Assembly: GCA_905221605.1 (NCBI GenBank)
Contig: CAJNDS010002296.1
Coordinates: forward strand, 125,001-189,000
DNA from: Symbiodinium natans
Taxonomy: Eukaryota > Sar > Dinophyceae > Suessiales > Symbiodiniaceae
Reading direction: 5' to 3'
DNA length: 64,000 bases
In this document: piece after piece, positions 60,073 to 64,000 of the stretch
Layout of the letters: every line of letters begins with the position of its first letter
How positions within the stretch are numbered: position 1 is the stretch's first letter
The notes under the pieces: model-generated
The model's input: the letters and a program-made list of their open reading frames with translations, nothing else
Databases searched by the model: none
What the model was told of the DNA's origin: nothing
Position numbers and translations under genes: made by a program

Positions 60073-60519
60073 ATGATCCCAGAACGCAAATACTGTGAAA
60101 TGTTGCACCGGGATCTTCAGTGTGTCCCACAACCAGCGAACAGTGGTGACGCAACAGTGATCCTCAATGGTAACCACCGCCACGGTATTCAAGGCTTCAC
60201 CCTTGATTGCCTGGAAGTTTTCTACCAACGCATTGCCCCAATCGATGAGCCTTTGGGGCAGCGGCCAATGCAGATTGCCGATCTGCTTTATGCGCTTGTG
60301 ATCATCAGCCACTTGAGTGCCCTCTACCTACGGGTGGCAGACATTGGAGGCCACAACTTGGGTTGGATGATCGAAAGCCTGGCGGAAGAGAAGTCCGAAA
60401 AGTCTGGAGGCACTAAGGACTACTTCGTCAATTTGAACACCATTGGCAAGGCATCCTCCTCAGTGGAGTCATCACCTATCTTCCGCTCACCTTCACGCAT
60501 GGGCTTCGTGTTCCAATAA
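60073..60519 (+). CDS. Possible exon or small gene, unknown protein
   Basis: A 148-codon plus-strand frame with mixed globular composition, including a segment with ADLLYALVIISHLSALYLRV that could be amphipathic or membrane-associated, and a Ser-rich end. It is one of the few frames outside mobile elements whose composition looks protein-like. Minus-strand frames (59897-60154, 60049-60312) compete with it. No family is recognised; the start is only the first ATG. Confidence 0.3.
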   Translation: MIPERKYCEMLHRDLQCVPQPANSGDATVILNGNHRHGIQGFTLDCLEVFYQRIAPIDEPLGQRPMQIADLLYALVIISHLSALYLRVADIGGHNLGWMIESLAEEKSEKSGGTKDYFVNLNTIGKASSSVESSPIFRSPSRMGFVFQ

Positions 60520-60687
60520 AGCCGCCCTGGGAGCGCGAGGATGACGTCACTTTAACTGTTCCGGTTCCAAGCACCACTACACCTGCCAACACTTAGGGTG
60601 AGGTGACTCCCCTGCAAGAACAGTAGACATTGTAGACATGTGAAAGTCTACCTTGAAGCCACCTGTCAGTCTTGAAAACAAGGTGAG

Positions 60688-60941
60688 GGTGACGGGCAGT
60701 CGAGTGATTGGTGCCGGTAGGTTCTTGTTTGCATTGGTCTCACCGTGCTGGCCTTGCGTTAAGTTGTCTTGCAACAAGGGCCTCTGCGCCAGCGGCTTCT
60801 TTGTAGTCATGACTTCTTTTACGCTCGCTGGCTTGTGCAGTTTGGCTCTCTAAGTAGATGTCTGTTTCACCTTGAGTGTTGTCCACACAAGACTGGCCTA
60901 CTTGGGCTGCTGACGCAGTAAAGAGGCAACTCAAAAAAAAA
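60688..60941 (+). mobile_element. SINE copy 4 (head type II)
   Basis: The only plus-strand copy. It starts with GGTGACGGGCAG, matches the reverse of copy 2 through the head, continues into a shortened version of the common tail, and ends in nine A (60933-60941). The segment between head and tail present in copy 2 is missing. Confidence 0.8.
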
Positions 60942-61018
60942 TCCAATTTGCCAATGGGAGTGGGGGCTGCTCCCCAACCCCCTCCGCCTCAGATTGCAGT
61001 TCTCCGAACCTAGAGTTC

Positions 61019-61053
61019 AACCCAGGTTCGAATCCAGGTTTTGAACCTGGGTT
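61019..61053. repeat. 11-bp inverted repeat around GGTTCGAATCC
   Basis: AACCCAGGTTC and GAACCTGGGTT form a perfect 11-bp stem with a 13-base loop. The sequence GGTTCGAATCC matches the pol III B-box consensus. No cloverleaf or A box was found, so it is not called a tRNA. Confidence 0.6.
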
Positions 61054-61237
61054 TACTGGAAAAAAGTTGTTCAAAACGTTCAGAACTGGGTTGGAGAATT
61101 TTTTTCCGATTGAGCGAACTAGTGCGAACCACCTCCTTGGTGTTTGGGTTGTGAAAAACCGTGCCTCTGTACTGGCACATCTGATGGCCCTCTTGGCCCT
61201 ATGGTACAGGGGGAGGAATTACCTCCTCCTAAGCTAT

Positions 61238-61550
61238 CATCCTCTTTGGGATGCTACCAGAGGTTGATACCTCATGAGAGGATTGAACCTCCTGGCAAAA
61301 CATTCCTCAAGGTTTCTGGTGCACTGTGTGCAAACTGTAAGAGGAAATCGGCCAGGGGTGTGTTCTCTGGCAGCGAGGATGAACCTCGACTCCATCATCC
61401 TCATTGGGATGCTACCAGAGGGTGATACCTCATGAGAGGATTAAACCTCCTGACAAAAGTTCCTCAAGGCCGCTGGTGCACCTGGCGCAGGCTGTTAGAG
61501 GGGATCGGTCAGGGGTGGTTTCTCTGGTAGCGAGGATGACCTTCAATTAT
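61238..61550 (+). repeat. Two tandem units of about 157 bp
   Basis: Units starting at 61238 and 61395 share TCATCCTC(T/A)TTGGGATGC and the rest in the same order; a partial third unit begins near 61547. They lie just beyond the LINE relic ORF and may be its 3' untranslated region. Confidence 0.8.
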
Positions 61551-61552
61551 CC

Positions 61553-63346
61553 TCACTGGGAGGATGCAACCGTTGCTTCAGCTGACGGTGCCTTCAGGGA
61601 TTTTGCACAGGGGTCTGCTGCAACTTGGGCTGTCCCTTGCGCCTGCTGAAAGAGGCTGCGGATGGCATTGGTTGGCTCGGGCTTAAACTGCGCCTTGCAC
61701 CTGGGGTCCTTTTTAAAACTGCATGCGACTGAAAGTTTTTGCGAAACATTTTTAGTCTTCAAGGACAACTGTCCACCACAACCTTCGCAGACCCACAGTT
61801 GTCTGTCCCCTAGCAGTTTTAAAACATGTGTAACATGTACCCCTTCAACCGTCACTCTGCCTTGGTGTGTGCATTGGTGCGCTGTCAGTGCTTCCAAGGT
61901 TTTGCGGTTCTTTGTGTGCAGGAGTTTAAGTTGACACTGAGCACACCGGAGGTTGAGACCTTCCCATTCCCACGCATGCACAGGTTTGGTCCGGACCAGC
62001 TCCTGGAACCATTCCTGTTGGGTGGTGATGTGGCCTCTCCCTATGTTGGAGCCAATGCGCTTTTTGCAGGGCCTGGAGGTGGCCTTGTTGCTCTTGCGAG
62101 CCTGCTTTTCCTGCAGGAAGACCTTATACACTGGGTGCTGATTTTCCCCAATGGCAGTAAGGATCTTTTCCGCCCTGCTCGCCAGGAATTCTTGTGCCTT
62201 TTTGCTGCAATGGTCCTGGTACTGACTGGCTGCCCGGACATCAGGGTGGGCCAGCTCGGCCGCTTTTTCCCCACACAGCTTGTCCGCCAGGTCATTGACC
62301 TGCTGTCTCCACGAGTTTTCCGCACCCACCTTCCGGACATGGGATGGAACCCATTTCATTTTGAGGCGGTTGACATCTGTGGTTTGCAGCTCCCACCAGA
62401 TGTCACCGTGGGTCTTGCCCGGCTTTGGGCTGCGGACTCGTTTCGGGACACCAAGGCAGTCTAGTGTCGTGTCAATAGGGCCTTCGGTATAACGGGCCAG
62501 CTGCAAAACGGCATACAGCTCCCCCCGAAAAACCGTCTGTGGTCCAAAAAACTTGGCCTACGATTGCTCCTACCTGGACGTATTCTTGGCCCTGTTTCTT
62601 GCAGGCTACTACTGCATAAGCTACCCGCCGGAGTCTCGGGTCCGCCGTGTAGGGCCCCCGCTAGCATCAGTGCCATACACAAGCTCCGGGTCGCTGAGGG
62701 CCTCTTTATTTGCCCATATACCCAGAAAGATGGGATTGTCCTCCTGTGGAGGCTGTACCTGTCATTTGGGTTTGGGCGGGAGGCCCCTGGTCCACAGTGA
62801 TCTCGGGCCTTGGGCCCTGCCTTCTTGGAACCATGTTGGCACCAGGCACAATCCAGGAGGACATGCTCCCAATCTGCTTCCTCGTGGCATCGGGGGCACA
62901 CTTTGACAGCAGAGTTTTGGCTGCAAACCAAGGCACCCTGCCAGACGCACCTCAGGGCTGGTTCGACCTTCTTTCTTGAACTCCCCCAGCAATTTCCTCC
63001 CTACCGTCCAGTCGACTCCCTCCTGTAGCTCAGGGGCAGCAAGACCAGTGGCGATGCGGTGGTTCACCTCCTTCTGGTAGGTTTGCTGGAGGAGGTCTAA
63101 GACACGACACTCCTGCTGTGGGGTGTGTATGGTGTGCTTGGTGCCGTGGGCGTCTAACCATTCATCACTGCCTCTAGGCTGCCAACCCATGTCAAGCAGG
63201 TACGCAACCGTGGCTGCCTGACCATTTGCCACCTGCTGCTGGCCTCTTCCAGCCTTTGGACGGTGAGGCCCCATGTTCTCTCCAGCAGCTCTTCCTTTCC
63301 GACCCAGCGCTTCTTGAGCTGGAACCAGGCCTCAACTTGCTGGACC
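61553..63346 (-). pseudogene. Decayed non-LTR retrotransposon (LINE) 3' part
   Basis: On the minus strand a LINE C-terminal region can be followed through several frames. It starts with a thumb-like segment (AWFQLKKRWVGKEELLERTW), then VANGQAATVAYLLDMGWQP, then a zinc-finger motif VCPRCHEEADWEHVLLDC typical of the region after the RT, and then an RNase H domain whose first Asp part is frame-shifted while 62506-61553 is open (NDLADKLC present). Compared with the copy in element A it lacks about five codons after KWVPSHV. At least three frameshifts make it non-functional. Its upstream end is cut at 63346 by the second copy of element B. Confidence 0.82.
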
Positions 63347-63546
63347 TGTTAAGTGTACAGCATGTATCCAGGTACAGTGAATGGGTGCAGTAGGAAAGAC
63401 ACCAAATGCCCTAAGGCATGTTGAGTCTGAGCAGAACGAGTTTGACACCGGAGGCTTAGGCTCAAGAGTCGAAAGCGAGAAAAGTTGTTTTGCCTTTAGA
63501 GCGTGGTAGGAAAAGTGAGCCATGATGTTTACCACGTTTTTCAACA
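63347..63546 (+). repeat. 5' LTR of second element B copy
   Basis: 200 bp, identical by eye to the LTRs at 29291 and 39976 when reversed. Confidence 0.95.
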
Positions 63547-64000
63547 TGGTAGCGGAGCACCTGAGTCAGGGTGCGATGATGCTACAGCAAGCTGGATGGA
63601 CGAAGATTTTTCCATGGAGCATGATGGTTTTCATGTCTGTGCGAGAAGTGTGTGCCAACAGCCTCCAGAACCTTCAGCAGATGGCAGAGCAGACAGTTGC
63701 AGCAAGCAGTGGTGCCCTGGACGCTTTGAGTTCAGGAAGATGGCAGCAGGAATTGTTCCTGTTTGCAGTGCTGGTTTTCATGAGCAGCATTTTAGCAGGA
63801 ATGGCGTGGTCGTTCTTGCGAGAGATTGCAACTGAAGAGCGAGAGATTGAGACTGTCGCCCATGAAGAGTTCATGCCTGATGTTTACATTGCAAAGTCAA
63901 GAACAGCAGTGCACAAGCATCGAGAATGCCGTGGCCTGGACAGTGCGGATCAGGCGCAAGTCGTACGTGCACCTGGATGTAGAGTTTGCTTTCCAGATGG
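63523..64000 (+). CDS. Element B ORF1, second copy, partial (3' end beyond window)
   Basis: 159 codons are visible, starting MMFTTFFNMVAEHL inside the LTR and reading through the PBS (63547-63558), as in the first copy. It includes the second hydrophobic span and the start of the His/Cys module. The only changes noticed are in a short stretch near residues 45-53, where SNLQNLQH becomes NSLQNLQQ. It is still open at the window end. Confidence 0.93.

Larger units (their letters stand above)
63347..64000 (+). mobile_element. Second copy of element B, opposite orientation, runs off the window
   Basis: Starts with the LTR (TGTTAAGTG...), then the PBS and the beginning of ORF1, all nearly identical to 39522-40175 read in reverse. 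The bases before it, GGACC (63342-63346), are the expected left target duplication; the other side is outside the window. It is inserted in the LINE relic. Confidence 0.95.

Noticed and set aside
61019-61053. tRNA gene
   Set aside because: A B box is present, but no cloverleaf, A box or anticodon arm can be drawn.
63503-63835. 110-codon frame beginning MVGKVSHDVYH, also at 39687-40019
   Set aside because: It is an out-of-frame shadow of element B ORF1, which is open in the frame starting at 63523.

Overview
The window looks like nuclear DNA of a dinoflagellate (Symbiodiniaceae-like). The evidence is: TTTAGGG-type interstitial telomere tracts, LTR retrotransposons whose gag proteins carry Lys/Gly-rich tails before a CCHC knuckle, poly(A)-tailed SINEs with long target-site duplications, a possible relic of the dinoflagellate spliced leader at one insertion junction, and almost no recognisable host genes. 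The organism call is inference. No rRNA, tRNA or CRISPR array was seen.

Layout. 1-9.6 kb: telomere-like tracts, microsatellites, a 42-bp satellite and diverged segmental duplications, with no convincing gene. 9598-19151: element A, a Ty1/copia-type LTR retrotransposon on the minus strand with 185-bp LTRs, target duplication GAAAT, three coding ORFs, and an antisense fragment of a non-LTR element in its long leader. 19.2-29.3 kb: anonymous DNA, a SINE with a 16-bp target duplication, and a large inverted array of 42-bp repeats. 29291-40175: element B, minus strand, 200-bp LTRs, target duplication CCAAC, and three overlapping ORFs (membrane-gag; protease-SAP-integrase; RT-RNase H-membrane-coiled coil). 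40.2-44.5 kb: a copia relic split by an 859-bp insertion with a 13-bp target duplication, two more SINEs and a tandem array. 44675-57198: element C, minus strand, LTRs of about 530 bp, target duplication CCTCT, and one 2922-codon gag-pol ORF with a second 565-codon ORF in another frame. Its 3' LTR edge carries a 2.4-kb insertion that looks like a retroposed trans-spliced mRNA with a 305-codon ORF. 57.2-63.3 kb: low-complexity DNA, another SINE and a decayed LINE 3' part. 63347-64000: the first 654 bp of a second copy of element B, in the opposite orientation.

How it fits together. A, B and C are separate families but share the same 12-nt primer-binding site, TGGTAGCGGAGC, abutting the 5' LTR, so all are probably primed by the same tRNA, most likely the initiator Met tRNA. 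Every ORF-to-ORF overlap in A and B is in the +1 relation. A and B share a small His/Cys metal-binding-like module outside the standard gag-pol domains. B adds membrane segments both before gag and after pol. LTR pairs of A and B look identical by eye and open frames are intact, so both are young; C's LTRs differ by small indels and it is older. SINEs and LINE remnants with long target duplications indicate active LINE machinery in the same genome.
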